Source: Notospermus geniculatus (taxonomy: Eukaryota; Nemertea; Pilidiophora; Heteronemertea; Lineidae). From it: a stretch of 64,000 nucleotides of DNA. A program made the translations under genes and the position numbers. Where the stretch lies: assembly GCA_002633025.1 (NCBI GenBank), contig NMRB01000667.1:66874-130873 (forward strand). Direction: 5' to 3'. The notes under the pieces were generated by a model. The model was not told where the DNA came from, searched no databases, and saw only the letters and a program-made list of their open reading frames with translations. This document shows positions 37,331 through 51,500 of this stretch, piece after piece (the stretch's first letter is position 1; the number at the start of each line of letters is the position of its first letter).

Positions 37331-37535
37331 AGTTCATGGCTGACGTTTCCTGAATCACGTGACACGTGCGTTGGACACCGAAGCGAAGTTCATGTTGACT
37401 GTTTCCTGAATCACGTGACACATGCGTTGGATACCGAAGTTCATGGTTCACTGGTTCCTGATTCACGTGACACGTGCGTGGTATACCGAAGTTCATGGTT
37501 GACTGGTTCCTGATTCACGTGACACGTGCATTGCA
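37331..37535. repeat. 52-bp tandem repeat carrying CACGTGACACGTG
   Basis: Four tandem copies, each with TTCACGTGACACGTGC or one change (CACATG in copy 2) and GATACCGAAGTTCATGGTT. Each intact unit has two CACGTG palindromes six bases apart. It lies in the 5' region of RFX6, between RFX6 and the fibrocystin-L 3' end. Confidence 0.8.
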
Positions 37536-37968
37536 ACACATGAATCACGATACGTGAACAACAAATAATTCTGAAACCTGGCCCGTCAAAGTACCTTTGT
37601 GATAGGTATTAATGAATTTGATATGCCATTTACACAAGATACATACAGTATGTACATTATCAATTTATCACAGTCCGTTTGAGTATCAGTAAATACAAAA
37701 AATAAACATGTACATTTGCATATTACAAGAAAGAAATAAGCCTGATTTGCTACCGCAACAACCTATCTCCATACAATGTATTTTACATGGTGGCGGGGTT
37801 GCTGCTGCAGCAGTGGAAGTCTAAACTCTGAACTATCTATCGCCAGAGAATCATGATGTTTTTTTTGAGGACGCTCTTCTTTAGCATTCCAACAAAAAAA
37901 TTATGCAGAAATAATTACAGTCGAAGCTCAGAGAATTATTTGTTCTTGAAATGCGTGATCACAGATAT

Positions 37969-38188
37969 AGGGCCGATTTTTTAAACGATAGTTAAGGTAA
38001 ACCTCGGTTTAACCATCGGCTTTTCTGACAAACCGTGAATTAACCAAAGTAAACATTTTGACTTTTAGAATGTTTGGCTATCAGCGATTCATAAAATCGA
38101 AAAATCCACTTCGATTAACAAACAGTTTGTCTATTGAGGGTTAATGAAACCCGATGGTTATCTTAGCCATCGTTTAAAAAATCGGCCC
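37969..38188. mobile_element. MITE, GGGCCGATTTTTTAAACGAT termini
   Basis: GGGCCGATTTTTTAAACGAT at the left and its inverse at the right, with further inner pairing around AACCATCGG. It sits about 530 bp downstream of the fibrocystin-L stop codon. Confidence 0.75.
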
Positions 38189-38719
38189 ATAGAGTAAAAA
38201 TAGACTAGAAATTGTCATATTCGGTGCTGATCGCGAATGGGCCCAATTCGTGACTTGATCAGTTGATCTCTAAAGACATTGCCATTCACTGACATTTCAT
38301 TCATAAGTTTCTAAAGCATGCCCACCCACCCCAACTTTTACAACAGTTGGAAGAACTGAGAGTGAATATTACTGACCTACTGAGAGTTTTTTTCGAGTCC
38401 AACATCTACAAAGGCGCAACATTCTCCCATACCCGCCCCGGTTACAGTGGAACTGACATGTGTTTTAGCCATATCAATATTTCGACCAAAAAATAACTGT
38501 CGTGTTGAATCAAAATGTCCTACCAGTGAGAGTTGCACGGTAGCTAGTTGCTGCTAGAAATTCCGTTCTTTAGCAAGATATATTTATTAGTAAGTAGGCC
38601 TAATGCTGTCGCATTGCTACTAACGTGAAAATACAAGTAACTGATTACTTGGAATATATAATGGCTTTCAAATCACAGGAGAGACCAACTGATCAAGATT
38701 CGGTTTTTAGTTCTATGCT

Positions 38720-39556
38720 CTACTCGACGGTTGGAACCTTTGCTGTCGCCCGGATCACGGGGCGAGTATCCATCACACTGACACGTCGCGTTCCATCACC
38801 GCTCATGTGAGGTGTGGTCACGGTCCTGCCACTGCCTGAGCGACTATCCGACCCATCGGAGCTTCCACAGTCGCTCGGCGAGACACTGGCTGTCATGCCG
38901 TTCAAGGCGCTTCTGAGGCTACTGGCTGTACCGGGGTGCAGGCTTGGGCTTCTCTGACGAGACAACGGGCGGTCGAAATCGCCGTTGTCCTCCATCGCTG
39001 GGTTATTCCAGCCCGTGCTCACGAACTTCACAGGCGTCGCCTGTTGCTCCGTCGGCAAGGCTAGCATTGGTGAAACTCGGCCCGATCCTCTCGCATATAT
39101 TGCGTCCTGGACAGCAAGGGTGTTACCATGTTTCGGTGACTTCTTCTCCATATTGGTTGGTGTTTGGAGTCGCCATTGCATGTAGACCTGCTCCTTCTCA
39201 ACTGACGAGAAATCCATGAATTGGACGGGTGTTGTACTGGAATTTCTCTCCAAATTACCCTTTTCTGTAAATAAAGAAAAACAGACATTGAAATGGTAGC
39301 AATAGCCACAGCCGTACCATAATTTGGCACAAATGTGCAATCCAAAAAGCACGCCCCATCGGAACCAATCATTGCAGCTTTCCTAGTTTTGTATCCACCA
39401 ATGCGCTTCCTTGATACAATGTATGTAAATATACTCACTCTTGTTCTTGCTCTTGATGTAACAGACTATAAGGATCGTGGCGATGATAACAATGACGACA
39501 ATGGAGCAAACGACGCTGATAATGATGATCTGAGTTGTCGATAGGCCGCCGCTTGT
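38720..39556 (-). CDS. PKHD1L1: Fibrocystin-L transmembrane helix and cytoplasmic tail
   Basis: Exon 39439-39556 encodes TTQIIIISVVCSIVVIVIIA and on to TILIVCYIKSKNK, a single hydrophobic span followed by basic stop-transfer residues. Exon 38720-39264 joins in phase (KKGNLERNSSTT...) and gives a tail of about 180 residues, rich in Ser, Arg and Gly (for example SRSGSGRTVT), ending at a minus-strand stop at 38720. The tail has no domain I recognise. Confidence 0.88.
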
Positions 39557-42500
39557 CTACAGAAAATAAAAATTGCACATAATCAAAATAGAGCAAAGGC
39601 TGTATTGAACAAGTTCCCTTCCTGGCTCCGTTCTTTCGGCCTCGTTCATAAATGAAAAAGTAGAATCAACTTTATTTTTTGTCTTTGTGAAGAAAGTGAG
39701 ATTGATAAGAAAAACGTTACTCACGTCAATGGCCACTCCGTACAAAGTTCCACCTACAGAGAACGTTCCATCTGCATTGAGAGTGTAGCCGTTGAAGGAC
39801 ACGGTGTAACCATCCTGTAGGGAGGCGTAGATGGCCGCAATAGTATCTGCGGTGTCAGCAGTACTTCCCGTGATGTCGAAGGTAACAACTATGCTGCCTG
39901 GAGAAAACGAGAGAAGAAAATCTGTAAACTGTGCCACTTCAAATAACGTTGAGTGAAATACGGCTGAGCTTTAGTGTCTCTGTGCTACCAAAAGGAGCTT
40001 TCTGCTCAGTATTTTTCCTACCTGCAGACGACTTGAAGTTATCGAAAGCAACGGTGGTGTATTCTGTTGCTAATTCATTGTACATGGTCGTCTCAAAGGC
40101 GTCCTCATTTCCGGTAACAATGCTGTAGTCTTGCCCAAATCGGATCCTGCAACCCTTCTTGGATTCCGTTGATGGAGTCTTATACCCAGGTGGTTTAACA
40201 TCAATCTTGTCCGAGACTACCTTGTACGAGTATCCAGGAGGCGAAGACTCCAGCACGACGTGGAGTTTGTACTTGCTCATCTTCGTGAAGGAAAGGCCAG
40301 TGAAGTCGATTTCCTTGTTGGCATGGTCGACCACTCCGGTCGTATTGCCAACTAGCTCACCCTTATACTGACCGGGGGTGTGTAGCTTGACAGTAGCTGT
40401 CCAGTTGTGTCCCTGTTGGTTAGAAGAAACATTGTTTTTCGCTTTCCTGAACAATACCTTTGAAAGAGTTGTTTTGATTCACCTACACACTAATTTTCAT
40501 TGAATCGTTTTCACTTTGTTGGGCGTCGACAATTTAGCGTTCAATACAAGAATAGACTGGCCCCCTGCCTTAAAACGCTCTGCTGTACGAGTTGCAGAGC
40601 TACGAAGGCAGGAGACCAGTCTAGTACAAGAGGTCAGGATACCTTTGCGAAAATTATACGGGTCAGTTTGTTTAACGATCCTACTTACTCTCCAAGTTAG
40701 ATCGGGAAGTTCAGACGATTTCTCGTCAGTGATCTTAACCTTCAGATCGAATGTCTTGCCTTCTTTCAGATCAGTGGGCGGCAAATGCAAGGAAAGCTTC
40801 AGAGCCCGCTTCGGTACTTTCATTGGTGATGACGCCGTGGCTTTCAGCACAGCAAGACTGGGCGATGTGAGATTGAAATCCAAGATGTAGTCTTCACCGT
40901 GGTGCGAGATGGCCAAGTCTGTAAACTTGGCGATTCCGTCCACGAACGTGGCTGTGGTTGTTCCGGACAAGACTGCATTGGCATCACCGGTACCTTCCTG
41001 TATTGAAGCGGTTACAACCCACGCTGTAGAATCAGTTCCGATGGAGTCCAAATAATTGCCCTGAAAGAGGAAATGACGAAAATGATTACCTAGACCCATG
41101 CCGAAAACAGGCACGAATGCCCCGAATGTATTTACGAATCAAGTACGAATCGGACACGGGTATTCGTGAGTGAGTCGTACCTTATTCCTACAATTCTTAC
41201 ACGATTCTTTTAATTCGTACTTGTTTCTTAACTCATTCTTGACATTCGGCATATTTTTCAAGCCGATTAGCCACGAATTTCGACAACTTCAGATTCGGGG
41301 CGATTCGGGATATTCGTAGCGTCAGTGAAAGCCAGGCATAACGATCCTACTTACTCTCCAAGTTAGATCGGGAAGTTCAGACGATTTCTCGTCAGTGATC
41401 TTAACCTTCAGATCGAATGTCTTGCCTTCTTTCAGATCAGTGGGCGGCATATGCAAGGAAAGCTTCACAGCCCGCTTCGGTACTTTCATTGGTGATGACG
41501 CCGTGGCTTTCAGCACAGCAAGACTGGGCGATGTGAGATTGAAATCCAAGATGTAGTCTTCACCGTGGTGTGAGATGGCCAAGTCTGTAAACTTGGCGAT
41601 TCCGTCCACGAACGTGGCTGTGGTTGTTCCGGACAAGACTGCACTGGCATCACCGGTTCCTTCCCGTATTGAAGCGGTTACAACCCACGCTGTAGAATCA
41701 GTTCCGATGGAGTCCAAATAATTGCCCTGAAAGAGGAAATGACGAAAATGATTACCTATGCATGGTAAGCGCTTTGCACACTGTACCACAAGTTCCTCTT
41801 GGTGTGCCGTCCCACGTGGACACCAATATTCATACACTCTCTACTTTTATCAACCCGTGAGCAGCAGCAAGAACTATCGGAGACGTTCTTTTTACGATTT
41901 ACTGTCACATTGTGACTTGTTGCAATAAACCCGTGACTCCCTTCAACTGTGACCTTACATGTACATTTCATTCAAACTGTAGCCTACTCGATTTTTATGT
42001 TTTTTCGGAAGGTATACTTACATTTGAATCTTTAAACCGTAGCCATGGCTGTTTCTTAAAAGCAATCGCTTCTGATGTGATCTCAGCATCTTGAACGATG
42101 GCAAGAGTTGAAGGAACAACAATTGGAGTTGTGACTTCTGTCTCATCGTTGGTTTGATTCACAAAAGCACCCCATTCGGCAGAGTCGCTCGATGGAGCAG
42201 CCTTGGTAACCGCAACATTCGAGACATTCGTACCAAGTGCATCCCCTAGTGTTTCCTGCTGGGTAGCGTCAACGATCTTATCTGCCATTTCATCTAATTC
42301 GTCCGGAGTCAAAGGATCATTCACTGTGTCATTCACCCCACTGGTGGCGCCGTCACCGACCTCCAAGGTGACGGTCATTTGGTCGTCCGTAGCTCGGCGG
42401 CGTCTGCTGCCAGTTTTTTCGTTCACAGCATTCACGAACTTGATCTTTGACTTCGGTACGCCGAGGAAAATTGCAAGGTTATCAACGATAGCTGAACCAA

Positions 42501-45500
42501 AGAACTCATCCACTGTCATTGCTGGCATGTTGAAGGAGAGAACTAGGACCGATGATCTCTTGATGTCGACGTTGGTCGTTCCATTCACGATGAGGTACAG
42601 CAAGTCGTAGTCCCTGTCGAAGTAGTTTGCACCAGGGCCATCGCTCAATTTTGGTTCGGGGTCAACACCAGCACTTGGGGGAAACAGAACAGTGTCCCCG
42701 TTCGAGTTGACCCTCTCATTCTTCGGGGGTACCCTGACATCTTGGTAGTACACGTCATATCGCTGAGGTAAGCGGTAGTAGATGGCAAGTTTGACCGAAT
42801 CAGTGCTTTCGACGTTCAACAGACGGAGTCTTAGGTGTTCTGGTGATGTGCTGCTGAAGTAGATGTGGTATTCCTTTTCTGAAAAGAATTAATTAAGTAC
42901 CAGAAATCGGATATGAAATCTGTTAATATTACATTCATGGTTTCAACAAAATCATGCTCAATTCTACGACAAAGTTGTTAAAATGACCACTGCCCTCAAT
43001 CTGCTTCGGTACTCTGACCAATGGAAACACCAACGGAATTCGGCAGCTATGAATCCACCTCCGCAGGCGAGATGAGTCAGCATCTTAGGGCTAAAAACAA
43101 GCAAGCGAATGAGAATAAAACAGACTTACCCAGTGCAACCATTGCCCAGAATGTCGACAACCTCTTCTGGCACGTGTAGCCATTGCACCATCCGTGGTCT
43201 TGTGGACCGTTCAGCAGATTCACATACTTCTCATTCGGACTGATCAGTGCCACGGGAGAGAGACGTCTCAGTTCCGTATCGGAGTCCATGTTTTCAATCA
43301 CCAACTGGGCGTACTCTAGGCCGTTCTGACATTTATACGCCTGCCATGTAGGTATGTATGTGCAGGCGTTGGTGCCCACAATACCTGTAACAAAGGAGAA
43401 TGGCATACATGTAGGTTCAGAGTCAAACAGACCACCACAAGACCAAAGAGTCTACAAAAAGGACGAGGCCATCGCTTGAAAGCAATATGATTGTCATCGA
43501 TGTATTTGCTCGAACACGACGACGAAATCAAGATGAAAGTCAGATTGGGTGCTGCCTCAGGAAAACATTTCAAGGTCAAATTGTTTTAGAGTCCAACCTA
43601 CCTTTGTTGGGGCAAACGTCGTTAACCTCAAGTTTGACTCCCTGGGGGTCTGTAAGAGCAACTTTCGGTATCCTATAATCCCCAACACCTCGCCGCCTAT
43701 CGCCGTCCCATTCGTACTCGGCCTGTGCAACGATAGTTCCAGGTGAACCCCCGAGGAACGAGCCGTCGTTGTCCGCAATGAAACAGTTCTGTTTGGCGTC
43801 ACATACCATATCAACACAATCAGCTGGGTTCGCTTTCCTGAAATGAAATACCAGAATGAAAGCTTCGTCTCAAACTCATTTTTCATTACACACATTGAGA
43901 TACTTTATATTACAGCACAGATGATTATATCGTTAACGGAGCGATTTCATAACTGTCGAATGACTGGGAAAGGAACGACTCACCCGACGTTTGCTCTGTG
44001 GAAGAAGACTTTGCTTTCCTCCTCGACTTCAGACAGCACATTATTTTGCATATATATCGGATGGAGATTATCTTCAAACTTTGGATTTGTACTGAATATG
44101 TAGTTCCTGCGGCTGCACCTATCGTCGTTGAAGTTTTGGAAGATCGTATCCTTGACAGTCATTTTACCGCAGATTGCAGGGTATGCTATCTCCCCGATAA
44201 AGGGCTTGCTCGGGGCTGCATTTGGCCCTTGCGAACGACCGTACCAACCGATTCCAGTGAGGCCATTACTGATCCGCCAAGAGCGACCCAAGTCACTGTT
44301 CTTGAAATTAAACGTCGATCTATCTACGTCGTCGTTGCAACTGAATACCCCACTGTCGCCAATGATCACTGATTCCTGCACGGTGACAGTTTTCTGCACG
44401 CAGAGATGGGCTGTAGCTGATGGGCCGTAGATGAAATTGTAGGTGCCGACCCCATTATCAGACAGTATGACATCATCGATGAGCATACTGCTTTCTGTTT
44501 GGGAATAGATACCGAAGTCAAACGCCTTCCAAATGGTGAACCCTGAAACTTTGGAGCAACCATCCTGGAAGTCTTTCATTTGGTAAGTTCCTGAAAAATA
44601 GAACACCCCGGTGTAGGCATACCCTTAAAGTCGATGGCGATGAAGTTATGAGCTATAAGAGATAGATGTGCACAAAGCGTAGTGTACGCATGCAGCAACC
44701 TGGATTCTCAACTGGGTAGGCCTATTGGTGAACTGGCCTTCGGGCATTCTCACCGCTAAAATCATCACACTTTCAGCATTGTTCAATTTTGTTCCCCATT
44801 TTTCTCTAGTTTCCTCTCACGTAATCTATTTGCTATTGATGCATATTCAAATCATTTGGGCTCAAAGCGTGTCCAAAATAAAGAAATTTGAATTATTTTA
44901 CCAGGTTCGAGTTTTCTGTTGGATTTTTTCAGAAAATTTCGAGGTTATTTTTGAGGATGCCTTCTGATTGGTCACATTGAATCACAATGATCTGGCGGCT
45001 CACTACTTCAGTAAAAAATGGCCGCCAGTTTTTCAACACTAGAGACATTCGAAGCGCTGTGATACCATTACCGGTACTAACACTTCGTCAGGTAAGGTAC
45101 GGTACCATACTTCAACTCATTGTTTTATGTGTAGCAACTAATTGATAACTAAGATCATTCAAATACGTAGATTCGAACAGTCTTGTCGAGCTGTCCTCAT
45201 GGGTGTGTAGGTACACTCTCGCGAGCATTGTGGTACACGGTGTACATGTACATCAATTGCGTTTGTAGGCCTATTTGTGAACTAGGTCACCATACAAACA
45301 TAGCGTGCCACTTTATGCAAGCCTGGTTCACCTGGTCATCGATGGTGGTGGCGACAGATATTCACACAATGCCATCTGAAGTAGGCCGGTTGAGCCAGGA
45401 ACATCCTCTGCCTGCGGCAGGAGACAGTGCAGTGCGATGTAGATGTTGGTCACATCGTAAGTATATTTTTCATGTCGATGATTCATGCATGCACGAGTCG

Positions 45501-48500
45501 TGGTTCATTGTACTGTAGGCCTATATCCGTGGTGCATCTCAGCCAGACCCTTTCATCCACCTCAAAGGGAATTGAACCATTATTGTTGTAGGCTTGCCTC
45601 TTTTAGTTTTGACAAAGGAGACAGTTTCCTTACCTATTTGAACAGAATGAACTTCGTTATTTTTCCAACCGACTGTGTCATCGCAGATCTCGCCCTTTAT
45701 ATGGTAACCGACCCTCTCAGACCCGGCAACCACATTGTTCTCCATGACGAGGTCTGTGGCTTTCTCGACCTGGATACCAGCATCCCGTTTCATATTCCAA
45801 TATTCATCTCTGTTATTGTAATGACCGTTCCAAATGACATTGGTGACGAGGTTGTCCCTGATTTGATTACCTGTTCCCTCGACAATGATAGCTGGAAATC
45901 AAAATTTGATACCTTAAAGAGACTGTTTCAGGTAAGGATTTTAATTTAAAATGTCCCACTAAAAACCTGGGCCAATATTCATAAAACCTTGCTATGTTTA
46001 GTTACTTACCCAGTTTGTGCAGGCCAATGTATACAACCAGAGTTAACGGAACCAGGGTGGGGGTAGGGATACATTTTAGAGGATTTGTTTCTGAATAGAT
46101 GGTTGTTTTGTGCAACAATGAGTGATAAAGTTATAACTGAAAACGGAAGGTAAAATAGGGCATGCCCCTGAAGAACTAAAGGCGGTGAACGTAGGCCTAG
46201 GCCTAGCTACAGTGACAGGCGAACGCCAACCGACTCTGCCGCCAAGGTGGAATGGTTGTGGTCAATGTGGATGGTAACTAAGTGGGAGAATGGGTGGTTG
46301 GTGAGAGGATGCATTGTCCACGTATGGCCAATGCATCCTCTCACAGAGTGTTGGTGTCTGCCCCTCTGTTTGGAATAGGCCTAGAGCAACAGTGGCCCAC
46401 GAAAAAAAAACACACAACCGACTGGAAGCCGTAAAATAAGGGTATGTATCGGTAGGCCTAGGCCTAGTCCATGATGTTCTTCTCACACCATAATCTTCTT
46501 TCCCTCTTCTTTTCACCCTCTGTTTGCAATACAGCAACATGTGGCCTACACAAAAACACACAGCCGACTGGAAGCCACACGCAGCGTAGGCCCTTGCGTC
46601 CCGAAAACAAAAGTAGGCCTACATTAAAAAACAAACAAAATCCCACTCGACATGCTCGACGTGACCTCTCCCACTCTCCAACACACACACTGCACTCTCC
46701 CACCCCAGAGGCCAACCATACGCAATGGGCATATAGATTTGTTCCAACTATGTCATCAAAATCTGAGCTGTTGAATCGCCTGACTTTTTGCATTCATTTC
46801 TGCACTGTACTTCCCCAAGCAACGTGTACATCATAAGCCGGCGGCTGAAACCCATGACGTCACGAAAACTTGTGCTGTTCAACCGCCTGACACAATGCAC
46901 ACTTCACTGCCGTACACGACGCAGACCAGTACAGCGCTTGCAACAGGCGGTGGCATATCGTTACGTCAACAATACTTGTGCATCTCCAAAAACACCCAAA
47001 TATCTTTAAATCCAACATCGCTTTCTCCACAGTAAGAGTCACTATCTACATCTTTCCTAATTATCTATTGATGGGCAGCCATTACAACGAGCAACTTCAT
47101 CCCCTTGGTACCAAACGAACGCCTATGAGCTACAAACCCGAAAATCACCTACACTATAAAAATATCAGTAGCGATCCATAAAGGCCTTCGTCGTGTGCTG
47201 CCGCCGTCGGCGGGTTCCGGGATCATTGCGTCGAGCAACCAACTAAGCTAGGACGGTTTTATGAATATGGGCCCTGGATTATGTTGCATAAAGATATCTA
47301 GACATACCTGACCCAACAGTGTGATGAACAACGTTATTTTCAATGGGTATCTTATTAGATCCGAACACGCCGATAGCCGGAGCTAAGCCATTATGGAAGG
47401 CACAATCCCTGACATAAGACGGTCTTGCTGGAATGACGTCACCGGTGTCCAGCCATGCAAGGGCGTAACGTGGGTCAAAGGAGTCGATCCAACCAAGCTG
47501 TCCACCTCTGTAGAACTCAACATTACTGATCCTTGCCCAGCCTTAAAAAGAAGGACTGATTGGTACAACCTTATCTTAGGAATACTGGAACATCTTGACA
47601 ACATACTGTGGAAAAGGTAATCGAAAGAAACCTTGAGAAACAACTTAGTTACTGGACAAAGATCCTCTAGAAGATCGGGCAAGGAATCCCTTCTTGTCTA
47701 CGGTTGATTGAGATAGGTGAAACTGACATGAAACTTGCTTCAATCAAAGTTGAAATGATACCTAAAGTTGCAAGAGTACAGGGAACTTATTTAGCACATT
47801 CGGTAAGACTAGCCAAATCCGCTTCGTATTCCTCCTATGGTGAAAGGACGGTGAAGGGATAGAAAACTCGGCTCGCGGAAGCGCAACTCAACAAGACCCC
47901 TTTCGTAACCTAGTGTATGCCAGCAAGCTCACCTCTGTAAATCTGGTCCTCCATTGCGTACGTGCCGATGATCACCCTCGATCCGAATGCATCTTCTTTA
48001 ATGGTGCTGTAGTCTTCGCCGACAATCTTGACATTCCTTGTCAAGAGACCAACCTCAGCTGCCATCGTAAATGTCTTGTTCTTGGCAACAAGTTCCGGGG
48101 ATGTCACTTCGCTGACTGCAACGATAAGGATGATGCTTTTAACATTTACAAAAGTTTATTCCTTGTTTTGGTGATCTTCAAAGGATAAACCCAAGTAAAA
48201 GATCGTCGAATCATTCCAATAGTTTGTCTACTTACCAATGTGAGTGTGAACCAGAGTCTTGTTCAGGGTAAGGGTTTTTCCGGATACACCAACGATCCTG
48301 GCAGTCTCGCACTCGCTCGCTTCGAATCCCGTTGGCGCGATGACGATATCGTCTCCGACAACCCAGTCATGCTCGTCTACCAGCTGGATCTCATTGTCAC
48401 CCTGATTTGCTGTAACCGAAAGTCTCGTCCACGAGAGACTACGTGGTTTGCCGTGGAGGTCAAGGCCACCAAATATACCTGGAAAGCAACGGAGACACAA

Positions 48501-51500
48501 GTAATCATCTTGAAGTCGATTCGGTCAGGAATGGTTTATTTTCAGTCAAGAAACGTTTAGTCAGTACAATTGGCCATCCATTACATCTGACGTCATTTGG
48601 CTTCATCTTGTTCTTCCATAGTTGCAGCCACATTACCAGCCCACACCTCTCACCAGAAGAAGTAGCCTAAATAAGTGAGAACCTGCTGAAGTGCTAGTAG
48701 GCCTATCGGTGCATGTAGGCTTGATTGAACAAAGGTCAGTCTCATAAACGAGAGTACCGCTGAACTGGTAGAGTATCCACACACGACAGCGCAGCGCTCA
48801 CTGGAGTATAAGATCTCAGCAACTTACCAAGTGCTTTTGCACCCATGTTGGGTCCAGCAGGTAAAGGCATGTCTGGTGTATCATGATCTCCCCTTAGTGT
48901 AATGGTAACCTGTCCCTGCACATGTTCCCCGGCTGCAGAGTACCCAGCAACGATCCTTCCACCGCTTACGAAGATATGTGTGGCGCTGAGTTCAACGTTC
49001 AGGTCAGGATTGGTGTTGTTGAACTCGAGGACTCCGTAGATGTACAGCTTGGTCAACTTCGGTATTGGTTCGTTGATTACAACCCATTGACCTGAAGGCA
49101 AGAACATCATCCTACTATTCACAGGAGACAGCAAGTAACAACGCCTAATTGCATCATTTGTCAAGGCCTGCTATCTGCTTATGTACGTACGTGGAGAGGG
49201 AACACGATTGACTCCAAAAAGAAAAACGAAAACAGATCCTGTACCAACAAAACAAGAACAGGAATGCAATTCACCACCACTTCATACCTTTTAGCAAAGG
49301 GCTACAATACTCACCAGTTCGGATCTTAACATTATCACCTTCCTTGGGAAGACAGGCCTCATTCCCACAGTTTCCACCATAGCCCTCTTCGACGCCTTCC
49401 CATGTCTTAAGGTCAGTCCAAGTCGTGAAATTACCGGGTCTGTTGTCAGGTGGGGGCACGGTGTTGGGATCCGGCGGTGGAATGCAATCCTTATACCAAC
49501 ACCGATACACTTGCAAGTTAACGGTTCTGGCTACGGTCGAAGGTCCAGCAATTGCTCTCTTCTTCCTTTTAACACTGCTTGGCCTGTCACGGCCACTAAC
49601 TGAAAGTTTGGAAACAAAAAGTGTGTCTCTATTTTCCCTAAAGAAAGCGATGATGGGTTCTGCTTGAGTCGCCATAAAACTTCAGCAAAATGCTCTTGAA
49701 GAATGAACAAATCGCACCTGCAACGGGCAAATATCTTTTTCCTCACTGCTGGGCCCTCACACCCACATCCTAAACTACCTGTTGCTGTGGTCTGTTCAAA
49801 CCATTGAGCCGGTTCTGTTCAAACCATTGAGCCGGCAAGGATCATCCTTTCGTCAGGGAAAGAAAACATTGTGTATTTTTGATACAATAACTTACTTATG
49901 TAGTAAAGATCCTTCGTGTTCTTGTCAAAGTAGTAATCGTAATTGTAGTTACTACCGCATGTAACCATGGACTCTGTACTGTTGGCATCTTGACTGGGAA
50001 CGATGGCAAACCTATCTGGTTTCTGGGTAAAGTTGTGGTTGATGATGAGGCAGTCGTTTTCCTAGAAGTATTACTTGACAATGACAATTCTTTCTGGTAG
50101 AAATTTTGAAATACACATTACGTTCAGCTATATAGAACATACTCATGTAAAAATTGAATATTTGGTATCCTGCTTACCTCGAATGTGTAAAGTCTTCCAT
50201 CGTAGGATATATTGGTGATGTGGTCCACGTTCTCGAAATGAAATGTGTGGTTCAAACCACCCACCAACAACGTCATCCAACCAAATTTATGAGTCAGCCG
50301 TTTCTTCAGGAATGCCACACTGTTGGACCCATACTGGTTCTCAAAGATAGCATTCTTTCCTTCCAGTGATGTCGGCGAGGGATTGTTGAAGGAAAATCGA
50401 TGAAACTTGACGTTGGATGCACACGCACTGGCTGGGATACCCCTGCTAAACTCAGGGGAAGCGCTGCAGTCACCGGTTGGAAGGAGTCCAGTTGTAGGGA
50501 GTACGCTTTGACCGGCAACGCCAGTTAGACTGCCATCCATATCCTTCAAGACTCCTTCGTGGTCCCATTGAAAATAGCATTTGTTTGGCGAGTTTACAAA
50601 GCTTACGTTGTAGAAGTCGTATCGCCACCCACCGCATCTGTCTGTGCACGTTCCGTCAATCCTCGTTACAGCAAAGGCCGAACAGCTGCTCTGATCGAAA
50701 TTCGAGAATTTTGTTCCCTTAACGATCAAGCCCTCGTCGAAAGGCAAGATTATACCTTTGCGGGTACAGGCTGAGGTGTCAGTGAGGTAGCCAACCATAT
50801 GCCCATTCTCGATCACCGCGCCTCGATCATCGAACCTTGGGGTGTTCGAACCCTTAATCATTTTCATTTCAATGCCTGCCTTTTCGTTGTTGTACATAAC
50901 GAAGTCCTTAAACTGCATGGCACCGCAGTTGACCCACTCTGCACCCTTTTCATTGTTCCAAGCGTATAGGCTTTCAAACACCGCAGGCTGGGCAACTTTG
51001 TCACTGCAGGCTCCTGTAACAGTTGGGAAATACTCCTGGAAGATCCACAACCCGAACCAACCCTGAGAATGACATGTGTTGTTTCTGAACTCTAGAAGAG
51101 GGACTTTCTTGGGACAGATGTTCCGATCAAACGAAGGCCCATCGGGATGTTCGTGCATTCTGTACCAGAAACCGAAGTGCGTGCCTCCAGCAGCGACGTT
51201 ATGTCGGACAGTGTTGTTGGGGTTGGTCAACCAGAAGGCNCAGAATTATGCCGAACTTGTAACAACCCTTCATTTCTGCCCAGCCCCTTTGTGGACCCAC
51301 GCCGAAAACATCTCGAAAAAGGCACGAATGTCCCGAATGTATTTTATGAATCAAGTACGGATCTATCACGAATCGGCCATGAATATTCGTAAGTGAGTCG
51401 TACCTTATTCGTACAATTCTTACATGATTCTTTGAATTTGTATTTCGTAGTTGAATTTGTGTCGTGGAATTCGTGAACGCTCCCACGAACGTTTTTGACA

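Larger units (their letters stand above)
35998..38719. other. Between fibrocystin-L 3' end and RFX6; no recognisable gene
   Basis: ORFs at 36046-36342 (plus; hydrophobic stretches) and 36724-37056 (minus; about 80 codons from ATG to a GT near 36828) are unrecognised. The latter has the orientation and position of a possible RFX6 5' exon but no similarity I can claim. A candidate polyadenylation signal for the fibrocystin-L gene, minus-strand AATAAA, is at about 38583-38588. Confidence 0.4.

Noticed and set aside
43980-44430. Plus-strand ORFs opposite fibrocystin-L exons (also near 42203, 52280, 56936 and 63488)
   Set aside because: Each is antisense to an exon with clear fibrocystin-L similarity and correct splice borders.
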